DNA of 64,000 bases, taken from positions 1 to 64,000 of the forward strand of contig NZ_AVPL01000011.1 in NCBI RefSeq assembly GCF_000768695.1, read 5' to 3'. Below the pieces are notes generated by a model that made no database searches, was not told the DNA's origin, and was given only the letters and a program-made list of their open reading frames with translations. The position numbers and the translations under genes were made by a program. Of the stretch, positions 33,396 to 43,096 are shown one piece after another. The stretch comes from Knoellia aerolata DSM 18566 (GTDB taxonomy: Bacteria > Actinomycetota > Actinomycetes > Actinomycetales > Dermatophilaceae). Position 1 is the stretch's first letter. Each line of letters begins with the position of its first letter.

Positions 33396-36300
33396 GTGAC
33401 GATGTCCATGCACAAGCTGACTGCCGGGAGCGGGTACGACTACCTGACCCGACAGGTAGCCGCGCAGGACGTGACCGAGAAGGGTCACACGGGCTTGGCC
33501 AGCTACTACGCCGAGAAGGGCCAAACCCCGGGTGTCTGGATGGGCTCGGGGCTGATCGGCATCGATGGGATCCAGGCCGGTGACGTCGTCACGGCTGAGC
33601 AGATGCAGGCGCTCTTCGGTTCCGGTCACCACCCGCTCGCACAAGAGCGAGCCGCGGCGCTTTCCGGCCCGGATCTGACCGACCGGGACCACGCGGCGGC
33701 GACCCGGCTCGGCGCTCCGTACAAGGTCTACTCCAGTGATGTTTCGACGTTTCGGCTCGAGGTCGCCAAGCGCATCGCAGACTTCGCGTCCGAGTTGGGT
33801 CACCCTTCGGACTACCCGATTCCCACCGACGATCGTGCCCGGATCCGCACTGAGGTCGCGGTTGAGTTCTTCCGTGCGCAGTACGGTCGCGATCCCGAAG
33901 ACTCCCGGGAGATCGCCGCCACCATTGCTAAACACTCGAGGCCGCGAACCACTGCCGTCGCCGGCTACGACCTGACCTTCAGTCCGGTGAAGAGCGTGAG
34001 CACCTTATGGGCGATCGCCGACCCCTCGGTCGCGGCCCGGATCGAGCGCGCGCACCAGACTGCGGTCAAGGACGCTCTGACGTACTTGGAGTCGCACGCG
34101 CTCTACACCCGCACGGGAACCAACGGTGTGCGCCAGGTCGACGTCAACGGCTTGGTGGCCACCGCCTTCACGCACCGTGACAGCCGGGCCGGGGATCCCG
34201 ATCTGCACACCCATGTCGCCGTCGCCAACAAGGTCCAGACCGACGACGGTCGGTGGCTCGCGATCGACGGTCGGGTGCTGTTCAAGGCCAACGTCACCGC
34301 GTCTGAGACGTACAACACCGCGCTGGAGAAGCACCTCACTGCCGATCTGGGACTGCGCTTCGAGGAGCGCCCAAACGAGGACTCCCGTAAGCGACCGGTG
34401 CGTGAAATCGTTGGCGTCGATTCGCGCTTGAACGAGCAGTGGTCAGCCCGACGGGCAAGTATCCAGCTGCGCCGCGGCGAGCTGGCTGAAGAGTTCCAGC
34501 GAACGCATGGAAGGCCTCCGACACCGGTCGAGTCAATCCAGCTGGCGCAACGCGCAACGCTTGAGACGCGCGATGCGAAGAAGGCGCCACGCACCCTCGA
34601 TGAGCAGCGCACCTCGTGGCACTCTCAGGCAGCTGAGGTGTTAGGCGGTTCGGCCAGCGTCGAGGCCATGGTGAGGTCCGCGCTCTCCCCCACTCAGGCT
34701 CCCCGTCGCCTCGTCACTGCGTCGTGGATGGCGACCACCGCGGAGGAGATCACCGCCACGATTGAGGCTCGTCGAAGCACCTGGCAGGTCTGGCATGTGC
34801 GCGCCGAGGCCCAGCGTCAAGTGCGGTCCATGGACCTGCCGGCTGCGGACGTTGAGCGGGTTGTCGACCTCCTTGTGGGGGAGGTTCTGGAAGCCCGCTC
34901 TGTGCGTCTGACTGCTCCTTCCGATGGGATCCAAGAGCCCTCCCGTCTACGCAGGCGAGACGCCTCGAGCATGTACACCGTCTACGGGGCTGAGCAGTAC
35001 ACGTCGAGTCGAGTACTCGCCGCCGAGGAGCGCCTCGTTGCAGCCGCCGGGGTGCGCGTTGGGCGCATCGCCACGAGTGAGGCGGTCGATTTGGCCCTTC
35101 TGGAATCGACGGCGAACGGCATCACGTTCAACGCCGGCCAAGCAGCTTTGGTACGCGGCATGGCCACCTCTGGTGCTCGACTCCAGCTGGCGATAGCGCC
35201 CGCCGGCGCGGGCAAAACCACGGCGATGCGCGCCTTGGCTGCGGCTTGGTGCAATGACGGTGGCACGATCCTGGGGCTTGCCCCGTCCGCGGCGGCCGCC
35301 GCCGTGCTGCGCGACCAGCTCGACAGCAGCACTGACACACTCGCCAAGCTGGTTTGGTCCGTAAGTCACGGCGATCTGCCGGAGTGGGCCTCCTCGATCG
35401 ACAGCCAGACCCTCGTCGTGATCGACGAGGCAGGCATGGCCGACACCCTCACTCTTGACGCTGCGGTGCAGTTCATCACCGAGCGTGGCGGCGCAGTCCG
35501 CCTGATCGGCGACGATCAACAGCTCGCGGCCATCGGCGCCGGTGGTGTCCTGCGCGACCTGGACACCACTCACGGCGCACTGCGACTGACCGAGCTGATG
35601 CGCTTTTCTGACCCGGCTGAGGGCGCCGCTTCCCTGTCGCTGCGCGATGGGGAAACCGAGTCGCTCGGGTACTACCTCGATCACGACCGCGTCCATGTCG
35701 GTGACCTCGCCACCATGACCGAGGACGTGTTCTCCGCCTGGCAGAGCGACCGCTCCAAGGGCCTAGACGCCATCATGCTGGCACCCACTCGCGAGCTCGT
35801 TTCTGAACTCAACCGTCGTGCCCGAACCCACCGCCTCGAAGGCGGCCTCGCCGGCCACGAGGTGCAACTGGCCGATGGCAACGCTGCCTCTGTTGGCGAT
35901 CTCATCCTCACCCGCGCGAACAACCGCCAGCTCCGTATGACCGCCTCGGACTGGGTCAAAAATGGCGACCGCTGGACGGTCCTCAAGGTCGAAACCAGTG
36001 GCGACCTAAGCGTTCAACACACCCAGAACGGTCGCATCGTCACGCTTCCCGATGCCTACGTGCGGACCTCTACGGAACTCGGCTACGCCACCACGGTCCA
36101 CGCCGCCCAAGGCGTCTCGGTCGACGCCATGCACGGTCTTGCCACTGGCGACGAGTCCCGCCAACAGCTGTACACGATGATGACCCGCGGACGTCTCGCC
36201 AACCACATCTACCTCGAAGTGGTCGGCGACGGGGACCCGCACAATGCCATCCGTCCGGACAACCTCGTCCCGTCCACCGCGACCGACATCCTCGAGAGCG

Positions 36301-39122
36301 TCCTAGCTCGGGACGACTCCCCATCTTCAGCGTCAACGATCCTGCGTGAGCAGCAGGACCCGCGAATCTTGTTGGGACAGGCCGCCGCTCGCTATTCAGA
36401 CGCGCTCTACTTCGCGGCCGAAATCACGCTCGGTACCGACGCCGTCGCGATCTTGGAGACCGAGGCCGCGAGCATCGTGCCGGGCCTCACCGAGCGCCCG
36501 GCTTGGCCGACTCTGCGGGCGCATCTCATCCTTTTGGGCGCGCACGACGTGGACCCAGTCGCCGCCCTGCGCGAAGCTGCGACGAATCGGGAACTGGATT
36601 CGGCCGCAGATCCGGCCGCCGTTTTGGATTGGCGCCTTGACGACTCCGGCCTGCGCCACGCCGGTGAAGGCCCCCTTCCGTGGATGCCCGGCATCCCCTC
36701 CGCACTGCGGCAACACCCGACGTGGGGTGAATACCTCGCCGCTCGAGGCTCGCTGGTTGAAGACCTCGCGGAGAGCGTGCGCCAAGCAGCAGCGGCGGGC
36801 CCTGCACCGTCGTGGGCCCGTCAAGGCCAGGTCCTCCCCGCCCCCAAGGTCCTTGGTGACGTTGAGGTGTGGAGGGCTGCGATGCAGGTTGCCGAAAGGG
36901 ACCACCGACCCACCGGGGCGCCACAACTTCAAAAGAGTGCGGCCATGTGGCAGAGGCGCCAGCTCGCGGCACTCACCGGGACACGGACTCCTGCGATGCA
37001 GGAGTGGGGTCCCGTCCTCGAGCGGGTCGCGCCCTCTGTCCGTTACGACGACTACCTTCCGGTTCTGGCGGAACGACTGGCTGGCATGTCGCAGGCCGGC
37101 CTGGACGCCCGCGGTCTGCTGCGGAGCGCCCTAGGCGAGGGCACCCTGCCGGACGACCACTCGGCCGCTGCGATCTGGTGGCGGATCAACCGCCGAATCG
37201 GCCCGGCCGTCCTCCACGAGGTCGACCAGACCCTGTCGACGACTTGGCAGCCACGACTCGTCGAGATCCTCGGCGGCGAACGGGCACTGCACTTGCAGCG
37301 GGACAGTATGTGGCCGGCGATGGTGACATCGATAGACCACGCTCTCCAGCGCGGGTGGCGAATTGAAGACCTGTTGGCCGGTACTCAGGACGCTGATGAC
37401 TGTCAGACCCTGGTGTGGAAAATCTCGGTACTCACCGACCCTGTCACCCCGGAGGAGTTCGCCGGTACCGACGAAAGCGCGCTCGAAGACCTTCCTCCGG
37501 AAGACATGTGGGACGGAGTGGACGCCCCCGTCGACGCCCCGACCAACTCGGAATGGCACGACTTCATCCATGGCACCTCGCGGCCCGGCAACGACGGTGA
37601 CTTCGAGTCACTTGAACCTGTCGACGCTGTGGATCTCAACGCAGATACAGGCCTCCAACTGGCCGCCATGATGCGGGAGCACATGGGTCCGCTGGACCCG
37701 ACCGACGAGCAGGTAAACACGATGGTCAGCCGGGCCGCCGAGTGGGACGGCAGCCCCGTCACACGCGAACGCATGGTGGAGCTCAACCAAATGGCCCAGA
37801 ACTTCTTCGCACAAGAATTCGCAACCAGTTGGGCCGCCGACTACCTCGCGGAGCGGTTCGGCCAGGACCTGACAAACCACCCCGAGTTCGCGCCCGGGCA
37901 CGCTCCGGCAGGATGGGCCGCCCTCGTGACGCACCTACGCGAGCGAGGTGTCACCGACGAAGAGATGGTGTGCACCGGCTTGGCCACGGTTGCCCGCACC
38001 GGCCGACTGATCGACCGCTTCCGCGATCGGGCGACGTTCCCGATCGTGCACAACGGCGAGATCCTCGGATTCGTGGCCCGACGCCACCCCGACCGTAGCG
38101 ACCAGGACAACGCAGGACCCAAGTACCTCAACACGTCCGACACCCCGCTCTTCCACAAGGGCGCACAGCTGTTCGGCGCCGGGTTCTCACTTCAAGATGC
38201 CGACATCACCCCCGTCCTGGTTGAGGGGCCCATGGACGCGATCGCCGTCACTCTGGCAAGCGGTGGAAGTCGCGTTGGACTGGCGCCTCTCGGCACATCC
38301 CTCACGGAGGACCAAGCTGCGGAACTGGCCCTGCTCGGGCGAGATCCCATCGTGGCAACCGATGGTGACATCGCCGGCCGAGTGGCAGCGGAACGGGACT
38401 ACTGGCTGCTGGCCCAGCACGGCTTGGCTCCAACCGTGGCTTCCTTCGCGGAGGGCTCTGACCCTGCCGACGTCCTGACGCGTTATGGCCACCGAGTGCT
38501 CGTCGACGCCCTCGACCAAGCCAAGCCGTTGGGTGAGGCATTGCTCGATGAACGCCTGACCAACCTCACTGGCGATGAGGCCCTCGACCAGGCCTCCCAG
38601 GTGCTTGCGGCACAGCCCGGTTCACAGTGGGACCTAGGTGCGCAGCGCGTCGCGACTCACCTGTCCCTCCCCGAAGGCGTTGTCCGTGGGCAACTGCGCA
38701 CGGCTGTCGAGCAGTGGAACCGAGACCCACGCAAGATCGCCCAAGCACGAGTCGCGGACGTGCGAGCCGTCCGTGACCGCCTCACGGCCTCGTCGCTGCA
38801 GTCTCCCCAGGAACGGTGGATGGCCACAGCGCACGAGCTGGATCCCCGTCTGCCGATCGCGAAGGACTGGCCAGCTCTGGCAAGCATGCTCGAGCAAGCT
38901 CATCGAGAGGGTCACGACGTGCCAGAGTTGACCCGCAAGCTGGTTGACGGCGAACCGCTTGGAGACCACCCGGCACAGGATCTGCGCTTCAGGCTGGCAG
39001 CGCACCTCCCGCCCCCCGCCGACGCCCCGATCACACCTTCCCCCACGGCCAGCACGGGTGCCGCGCATGACCGTCGCCAGGTGACACACCCAAGCGCCTC
39101 CGCCAATCGACCCCGCCGGTGA
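33396..39122 (+). CDS. MobF relaxase / RecD-like helicase / Toprim primase fusion protein (TraA-like)
   Basis: A 1908-residue conjugative DNA-processing protein; the start is GTG 33396 or ATG 33402. Residues 1-300 are the TrwC/MobF relaxase: N-terminal tyrosines 14 and 16 in GSGYDYLTRQ, and the metal-binding triad H260, H271, H273 in FTHRDSRAGDPDLHTH. Residues about 560-900 are an SF1 helicase with Walker A APAGAGKTTAMRAL (about 603) and VVIDEAGMAD (about 675), ending in the YATTVHAAQGVSVDAMH motif. Residues about 1450-1690 are a DnaG-like primase core: a helical entry (APAGWAALVTHLRERGVTDE), then Toprim VLVEGPMDAIAV and ATDGDIAGR. It would nick oriT, unwind the strand and possibly prime its complement in the recipient. 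Confidence 0.92.
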   Translation: MTMSMHKLTAGSGYDYLTRQVAAQDVTEKGHTGLASYYAEKGQTPGVWMGSGLIGIDGIQAGDVVTAEQMQALFGSGHHPLAQERAAALSGPDLTDRDHAAATRLGAPYKVYSSDVSTFRLEVAKRIADFASELGHPSDYPIPTDDRARIRTEVAVEFFRAQYGRDPEDSREIAATIAKHSRPRTTAVAGYDLTFSPVKSVSTLWAIADPSVAARIERAHQTAVKDALTYLESHALYTRTGTNGVRQVDVNGLVATAFTHRDSRAGDPDLHTHVAVANKVQTDDGRWLAIDGRVLFKANVTASETYNTALEKHLTADLGLRFEERPNEDSRKRPVREIVGVDSRLNEQWSARRASIQLRRGELAEEFQRTHGRPPTPVESIQLAQRATLETRDAKKAPRTLDEQRTSWHSQAAEVLGGSASVEAMVRSALSPTQAPRRLVTASWMATTAEEITATIEARRSTWQVWHVRAEAQRQVRSMDLPAADVERVVDLLVGEVLEARSVRLTAPSDGIQEPSRLRRRDASSMYTVYGAEQYTSSRVLAAEERLVAAAGVRVGRIATSEAVDLALLESTANGITFNAGQAALVRGMATSGARLQLAIAPAGAGKTTAMRALAAAWCNDGGTILGLAPSAAAAAVLRDQLDSSTDTLAKLVWSVSHGDLPEWASSIDSQTLVVIDEAGMADTLTLDAAVQFITERGGAVRLIGDDQQLAAIGAGGVLRDLDTTHGALRLTELMRFSDPAEGAASLSLRDGETESLGYYLDHDRVHVGDLATMTEDVFSAWQSDRSKGLDAIMLAPTRELVSELNRRARTHRLEGGLAGHEVQLADGNAASVGDLILTRANNRQLRMTASDWVKNGDRWTVLKVETSGDLSVQHTQNGRIVTLPDAYVRTSTELGYATTVHAAQGVSVDAMHGLATGDESRQQLYTMMTRGRLANHIYLEVVGDGDPHNAIRPDNLVPSTATDILESVLARDDSPSSASTILREQQDPRILLGQAAARYSDALYFAAEITLGTDAVAILETEAASIVPGLTERPAWPTLRAHLILLGAHDVDPVAALREAATNRELDSAADPAAVLDWRLDDSGLRHAGEGPLPWMPGIPSALRQHPTWGEYLAARGSLVEDLAESVRQAAAAGPAPSWARQGQVLPAPKVLGDVEVWRAAMQVAERDHRPTGAPQLQKSAAMWQRRQLAALTGTRTPAMQEWGPVLERVAPSVRYDDYLPVLAERLAGMSQAGLDARGLLRSALGEGTLPDDHSAAAIWWRINRRIGPAVLHEVDQTLSTTWQPRLVEILGGERALHLQRDSMWPAMVTSIDHALQRGWRIEDLLAGTQDADDCQTLVWKISVLTDPVTPEEFAGTDESALEDLPPEDMWDGVDAPVDAPTNSEWHDFIHGTSRPGNDGDFESLEPVDAVDLNADTGLQLAAMMREHMGPLDPTDEQVNTMVSRAAEWDGSPVTRERMVELNQMAQNFFAQEFATSWAADYLAERFGQDLTNHPEFAPGHAPAGWAALVTHLRERGVTDEEMVCTGLATVARTGRLIDRFRDRATFPIVHNGEILGFVARRHPDRSDQDNAGPKYLNTSDTPLFHKGAQLFGAGFSLQDADITPVLVEGPMDAIAVTLASGGSRVGLAPLGTSLTEDQAAELALLGRDPIVATDGDIAGRVAAERDYWLLAQHGLAPTVASFAEGSDPADVLTRYGHRVLVDALDQAKPLGEALLDERLTNLTGDEALDQASQVLAAQPGSQWDLGAQRVATHLSLPEGVVRGQLRTAVEQWNRDPRKIAQARVADVRAVRDRLTASSLQSPQERWMATAHELDPRLPIAKDWPALASMLEQAHREGHDVPELTRKLVDGEPLGDHPAQDLRFRLAAHLPPPADAPITPSPTASTGAAHDRRQVTHPSASANRPRR

Positions 39123-39340
39123 CCGGCATCGATTGGGAACAACTCTGAAATGCCAATGACTTTTTCCTAGGTCCCGAACCGGCACCCTCCCGCGCCCCCA
39201 ATATGTCGGCATCCCATGGCGCATCGCAGGTGTATCGCAGCGGCTTCGCATGGTTGCTTCTCATTGTCTGGTACGAAACGCTGATCGGATCGTAAGCGCC
39301 TCGAAACGATCCGGCAGTGGATGTGCATACACTCAGCGCC

Positions 39341-40243
39341 ATGACCACCTCCGACTCCAGCTCTGTCGCTACCTACGACGAAGCCCGCGCCGAGGTCCTG
39401 CGCCTGACCGGCAGGAACTACGGGATCGTGCGGCACCTCTTCGTCCAGCACCCCCGCGGATCCGCGGTGCGCCCCAGCACTCTCGGGACGCTCGTCAACA
39501 AGCGCAAGCACCGCGCCCTGCTGCTCTACCTGTTGCTCCTCACGATCTGGCCCATGCTCGAAAAGCGAAGAGAGCCGTTCGAAGGCGCACTGTGGGCGCG
39601 CCTGCTCTCCACCGAAAAGGGCACCGCGTGGACCACCAGCGACATCTCCAAGGCCTGGACCGATCTCGAAGGGCTCGGGCTGATCGATCGCACCCGGGAG
39701 GGTCGCGCTGTCCGCGTCACCCCACGTCGGGAAGACGGCAAGTCCAAGTGGACTGCGCCTGGCCAAGTCGGCAAGGACCGAAAGGAAACGTACTTCTCGC
39801 TCCCCGGCGCCTTCTGGACCAGTGGGCTCTTTGCCGATCTGAAGCTGCCGGGGCTCGCCGTCCTGCTCATCGTGGCAGCGGAGACGAGCAAGGGCGACGA
39901 GGTCTGGCTGAGCTACGAGCGAGCCGCTGAGTGGTATGGGCTCTCGGCAGCCAGTTTCAAGAACGGCACGCGCGATCTGGAGGAGTGGGGGCTGCTGACC
40001 AGACGCCCGGAAACCATCAAGGCGCCGCTCAGCCCTACCGGATCCACGACGAAGTGGTGGTACTCGCTCAACGGCGCCTACTCATCGGCTGCACGTGCAG
40101 CCGCCCAGGATCTGGCCCGCAAGGAGCGGGAGGTGCGCACCAAGAAGCAGGCAGCGACCAAGAAGCGGACGAAGTCACTGGCGCCGAAGACCCGAGGTCG
40201 CGCACCCGCCTCACCTGCACGCCAGGGTCGATCTGCCAAGTGA
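39341..40243 (+). CDS. Putative winged-helix protein downstream of the relaxase
   Basis: A 300-residue protein from ATG 39341 (MTTSDSSSVATYDEARAEVL). The middle contains two winged-helix-like regions: WTTSDISKAWTDLEGLGLID followed by RTREGRAVRV, and LSYERAAEWYGLSAASFKNG followed by TRDLEEWGLLTR. The C-terminus is a basic K/R/A tail (KKQAATKKRTKSLAPKTRGR) suited to DNA binding. Duplicated winged helices recall plasmid replication initiators, but no family was confirmed. It follows the relaxase on the same strand and precedes a 41-residue membrane peptide. Confidence 0.6.
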   Translation: MTTSDSSSVATYDEARAEVLRLTGRNYGIVRHLFVQHPRGSAVRPSTLGTLVNKRKHRALLLYLLLLTIWPMLEKRREPFEGALWARLLSTEKGTAWTTSDISKAWTDLEGLGLIDRTREGRAVRVTPRREDGKSKWTAPGQVGKDRKETYFSLPGAFWTSGLFADLKLPGLAVLLIVAAETSKGDEVWLSYERAAEWYGLSAASFKNGTRDLEEWGLLTRRPETIKAPLSPTGSTTKWWYSLNGAYSSAARAAAQDLARKEREVRTKKQAATKKRTKSLAPKTRGRAPASPARQGRSAK

Positions 40244-40325
40244 GCAGCCAGGAACCGTCAGCCCGTCACCTGTCGTGACTGGGGCATCCAACAGATTTCC
40301 GGAACACCGAGGAGGTGAAGAAGAG

Positions 40326-40451
40326 ATGATCGCGAAGGAGATCAGCCGCACCATCCGGGCGGCCTTGCACGGATGGCCCGAAACGGTGCGGCTGATCGCA
40401 CTCATCAGCGTCCTGACCGCGTCATTCGTCGTGGTGGGACGACTTACCTAG
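40326..40451 (+). CDS. 41-residue single-TM peptide
   Basis: From ATG 40326 after an excellent GAGGAGGTG ribosome site: MIAKEISRTIRAALHGWPET, then a membrane segment VRLIALISVLTASFVVVGRL. A strong hairpin terminator follows 13 bases later. The good ribosome site and terminator support expression. The function is unknown. Confidence 0.65.
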   Translation: MIAKEISRTIRAALHGWPETVRLIALISVLTASFVVVGRLT

Positions 40452-40463
40452 CCCACGATAGGA

Positions 40464-40502
40464 GGTGGGGGTCCCGGGCACCAGACCCGGGCACCCCCAC
40501 CC
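40464..40502 (+). terminator. Strong GC-rich hairpin terminator
   Basis: GGTGGGGGT-CCCGGG pairs with CCCGGG-ACCCCCACC around ccagac-type loop bases, and the sequence ccagaccaaaaaa follows. It closes the relaxase/winged-helix/peptide transcription unit. The A-run would make it also work on the minus strand. Confidence 0.8.
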
Positions 40503-40565
40503 CAGACCAAAAAATGGCGGCCAGCGTGCGGAACGAAACGCGAACTGGGCGCCGTAACCCTAGGT

Positions 40566-41753
40566 ATGACCACCATGGCTGAAGCACCCCACGACCCTGA
40601 CCTTGACGGTGTCCTGCAGCGCCCGGAACTGACCACTCCCGATCTCTATCCGGCACTGAACAAGATCTCTGCCGGCTTCATCTTCAAGGCCACCCTCAGC
40701 ACAGCCAACCCAGATGTGCCCGAATACATCTCCGTGACGAAGCGAGGCGTCAAAGACCGGCTGGCGATGGCCCAGTGGAACATGCACTGGGAGGCAGCTC
40801 AATACCGAAAATACCTGTTCGACGAAGAAGACCTTCCCGCTTGGATGAGCAAGATCGTCGAGCAGGGTGAACGCAACATCTGCTTCGTCCCCCGCACCCG
40901 CACCAGGTACTACGAGCTCGCCCCGCTCTACCACCTCCTCCCCAAAGACACGCTGATCCGCCACGGCCTCCCGGTCCTGTCGCGCGGCCTGTGGCCACAC
41001 CTCATGGGAGGCGACGTCGACAGAGTCCTACCCGACGACACCCAAGCCCGCCTCAGCCAAGCTTGGGCCAGGACCACCTGGCGACACTTGATGCCCGGCT
41101 CTCGAATGTTGGGGTTCACCAAGGACGACCCGATCCGGCTCTTGGCGCATAACCTCGACTACTGGATCCCACCGGCAACCGAAGTCATCCAAGCTCGTCT
41201 GCGCGAACTACCCCAAGGCGGCGGCCACAAGCCCATGGACGAACCCGCCGTCCTCACGGACGGAACCGTTCTTGAGGGAGCGCGGATGACCCACCCCAGG
41301 ATGGGCTCAAACATCTGGGTCGGCGAAGAAGACGCAGCGCAGGCGACCAAAGAGATCGTCGACGCAGCCGACTCCACCGGGAACTTGCGAGGGATCCTCG
41401 ATGCTGTCCGTTCACACCGGGTTGAAGACGACTTCTCCCACCACTGGACCTACGCGAAGGAGGACTTCGAGCGCAAGATCCACCGCAAGCGCTCCAAGGT
41501 AAAAGTGACCTTTGTCGAGCTGACGCAGGCGCCCCCCATCCACGGCCCCGAATCAGAGGTCATAGGCAACATCGTCTGCAACGACTTCATGGCCCTACTC
41601 GACCCGCAGGACCAGCGCATCGTCATCCTTCTCAGCAGCGGAGTCACCAAACTCCACGAGGTCGCCTCCACCTTGGGTTACGCCAACCACAGTCCCGTCA
41701 GCAAGCGTCTCGCCCGGATCCGGCAACTCGCCACCCAGATGCTGTCGGAGTGA
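40566..41753 (+). CDS. Putative DNA-binding regulator with sigma-region-4-like C-terminus
   Basis: A 395-residue protein from ATG 40566 (MTTMAEAPHDPDLDGVLQRP). The C-terminal ~60 residues (FMALLDPQDQRIVILLSSGV, TKLHEVASTLGYANHSPVSK, RLARIRQLATQM) have the pattern of a sigma-70 region 4/LuxR-type helix-turn-helix. The N-terminal part has no recognised domain. It is rich in Trp/Tyr/His motifs (YYELAPLYHLLPKDTLIRHG). It is probably an element-encoded transcription factor. Which promoter it reads is unknown. Confidence 0.6.
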   Translation: MTTMAEAPHDPDLDGVLQRPELTTPDLYPALNKISAGFIFKATLSTANPDVPEYISVTKRGVKDRLAMAQWNMHWEAAQYRKYLFDEEDLPAWMSKIVEQGERNICFVPRTRTRYYELAPLYHLLPKDTLIRHGLPVLSRGLWPHLMGGDVDRVLPDDTQARLSQAWARTTWRHLMPGSRMLGFTKDDPIRLLAHNLDYWIPPATEVIQARLRELPQGGGHKPMDEPAVLTDGTVLEGARMTHPRMGSNIWVGEEDAAQATKEIVDAADSTGNLRGILDAVRSHRVEDDFSHHWTYAKEDFERKIHRKRSKVKVTFVELTQAPPIHGPESEVIGNIVCNDFMALLDPQDQRIVILLSSGVTKLHEVASTLGYANHSPVSKRLARIRQLATQMLSE

Positions 41754-41892
41754 GCGCCGCAGGACTCCGCTGCTCGGGTCGTTCTTCAGCGTCCCTTGCT
41801 CGACGCAGGCGCCACAGCCAACACCCGCCACCCACTTGCCAACGCGCGGGAACTCAAAGTGTAGATATCTGTAAGCCTGTCTAAAATCCCCT

Positions 41893-41921
41893 TATACTGA
41901 GTTAGGAACTTCTATAGGAGG
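41893..41921 (+). promoter_or_regulatory. Promoter and ribosome site of the ATPase gene
   Basis: An AT-rich stretch with TATACT (41893-41898) as a -10-like box and AGGAGG (41916-41921) 5 bases before the GTG start. A palindrome AGATATCT lies just upstream (about 41863-41870). Confidence 0.5.
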
Positions 41922-41926
41922 ATGTT

Positions 41927-43096
41927 GTGGACGAGGTCACGAACCCCTATATGCCCGGAGCTGGGATGCGTCCCGTAGCCCTCTTGGGACGGGACGCACA
42001 GCAGGACCAGTGGACGACCCAGCTCGCCCGCGCCGAGCATGGTCGGCCTGGGCGCTCGTCCGTGCTCTACGGGTTGCGTGGTGTCGGCAAGACCGTGCTG
42101 CTCGGAAAACTCCACGAAGAGGCCGAGCAGCGCGGGTGGGTCGCAGGATTCATCGAGGCGGGCACGGGCAAGGGCTTGCGCGAGCTTGTTGCCGAGGCTT
42201 TCCAGCTCCCCTTGCTCAACCTCGCCCGTCCTAGTGCCAGCGAGAAGATCAAGGCCGCCCTCAAGACATTCGTCTCGTTCAAGGCAAGCGTGGACTCAAC
42301 GGGAACCTGGTCGTTCGGCCTGGATCTCGACGGGTCTGATGGTGGCGGCGCGGATTCGGGCGCGCTCGAAATGGATCTGCTCAGGCTGATCCTCGACCTC
42401 ACCACTGCGACTCGAGAGGACGGCAAGGGTGTCGCCTTGCTGATCGACGAAGCGCAGGATCTGACCAATGCAGAGATGGCGACACTGTGCTCCCTCGTGC
42501 ACATCGCCAACCAACGGTCCCTGCCGTTCGTTGTGGCCCTCGCCGGCCTGCCCAGCCTGCCGGCGGCGCTGGCGGAGGCGAAGTCCTACACCGAGCGGCT
42601 CTTCCAGTTCTCTCACATCCAGCACCTGCCCGACCACGACGCCCGTGCCGTGTTGACCGAGCCGGCCAGACTCGAGTCAGTGGAGTGGGAGAGCGATGCT
42701 GTCACCCTGGCCGTTGAGGTCTCCCGCGGTTACCCGTACTTCCTGCAGGAGTTCGGGTCCAAGACATGGTCCGTTGCACCCGGTCCCGGTATCACTCAGC
42801 GTGACGCCGAGCTGGGGTGCGCTGAAGGGCTCCGTGAACTCGACAACGGCTTCTTCCGGGCACGGTGGGATCGCGCTACCCCGCAGGAGCGCGACTATCT
42901 GAAGGCGATTGCGATCGACGGTGACGCGGGGTCCAACTCCAGGGCTGTGGCCGATCGGCTGGGCAAGTCGATGAGTCAGATCAGTGTGGCCCGCTCGAAC
43001 CTCATCGCCAAGGGTCTGATCTACGCGCCCGAGCACGGCCGCGTCGCGTTCACGGTCCCTCAGATGGCTGACTTCATCTCCCGGCAGCACGCGTAA
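41927..43096 (+). CDS. AAA+ ATPase with Orc/Cdc6-like organisation
   Basis: A 389-residue protein from GTG 41927. The AAA core has Walker A LYGLRGVGKTVLLGKL (about residue 50), Walker B VALLIDEAQDL (about 170), sensor region PFVVALAGLPSLPAALAEAK, and then a helical lid. The C-terminal ~80 residues form a winged helix (DGDAGSNSRAVADRLGKSMS, QISVARSNLIAKGLIYAPEH). This layout fits AAA_16/Orc1-Cdc6-like ATPases of mobile elements, which act as NTP-dependent switches in replication or as defence sensors. Which one applies cannot be decided. The 3' end overlaps the convergent gene by 23 bases. Confidence 0.8.
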   Translation: MDEVTNPYMPGAGMRPVALLGRDAQQDQWTTQLARAEHGRPGRSSVLYGLRGVGKTVLLGKLHEEAEQRGWVAGFIEAGTGKGLRELVAEAFQLPLLNLARPSASEKIKAALKTFVSFKASVDSTGTWSFGLDLDGSDGGGADSGALEMDLLRLILDLTTATREDGKGVALLIDEAQDLTNAEMATLCSLVHIANQRSLPFVVALAGLPSLPAALAEAKSYTERLFQFSHIQHLPDHDARAVLTEPARLESVEWESDAVTLAVEVSRGYPYFLQEFGSKTWSVAPGPGITQRDAELGCAEGLRELDNGFFRARWDRATPQERDYLKAIAIDGDAGSNSRAVADRLGKSMSQISVARSNLIAKGLIYAPEHGRVAFTVPQMADFISRQHA

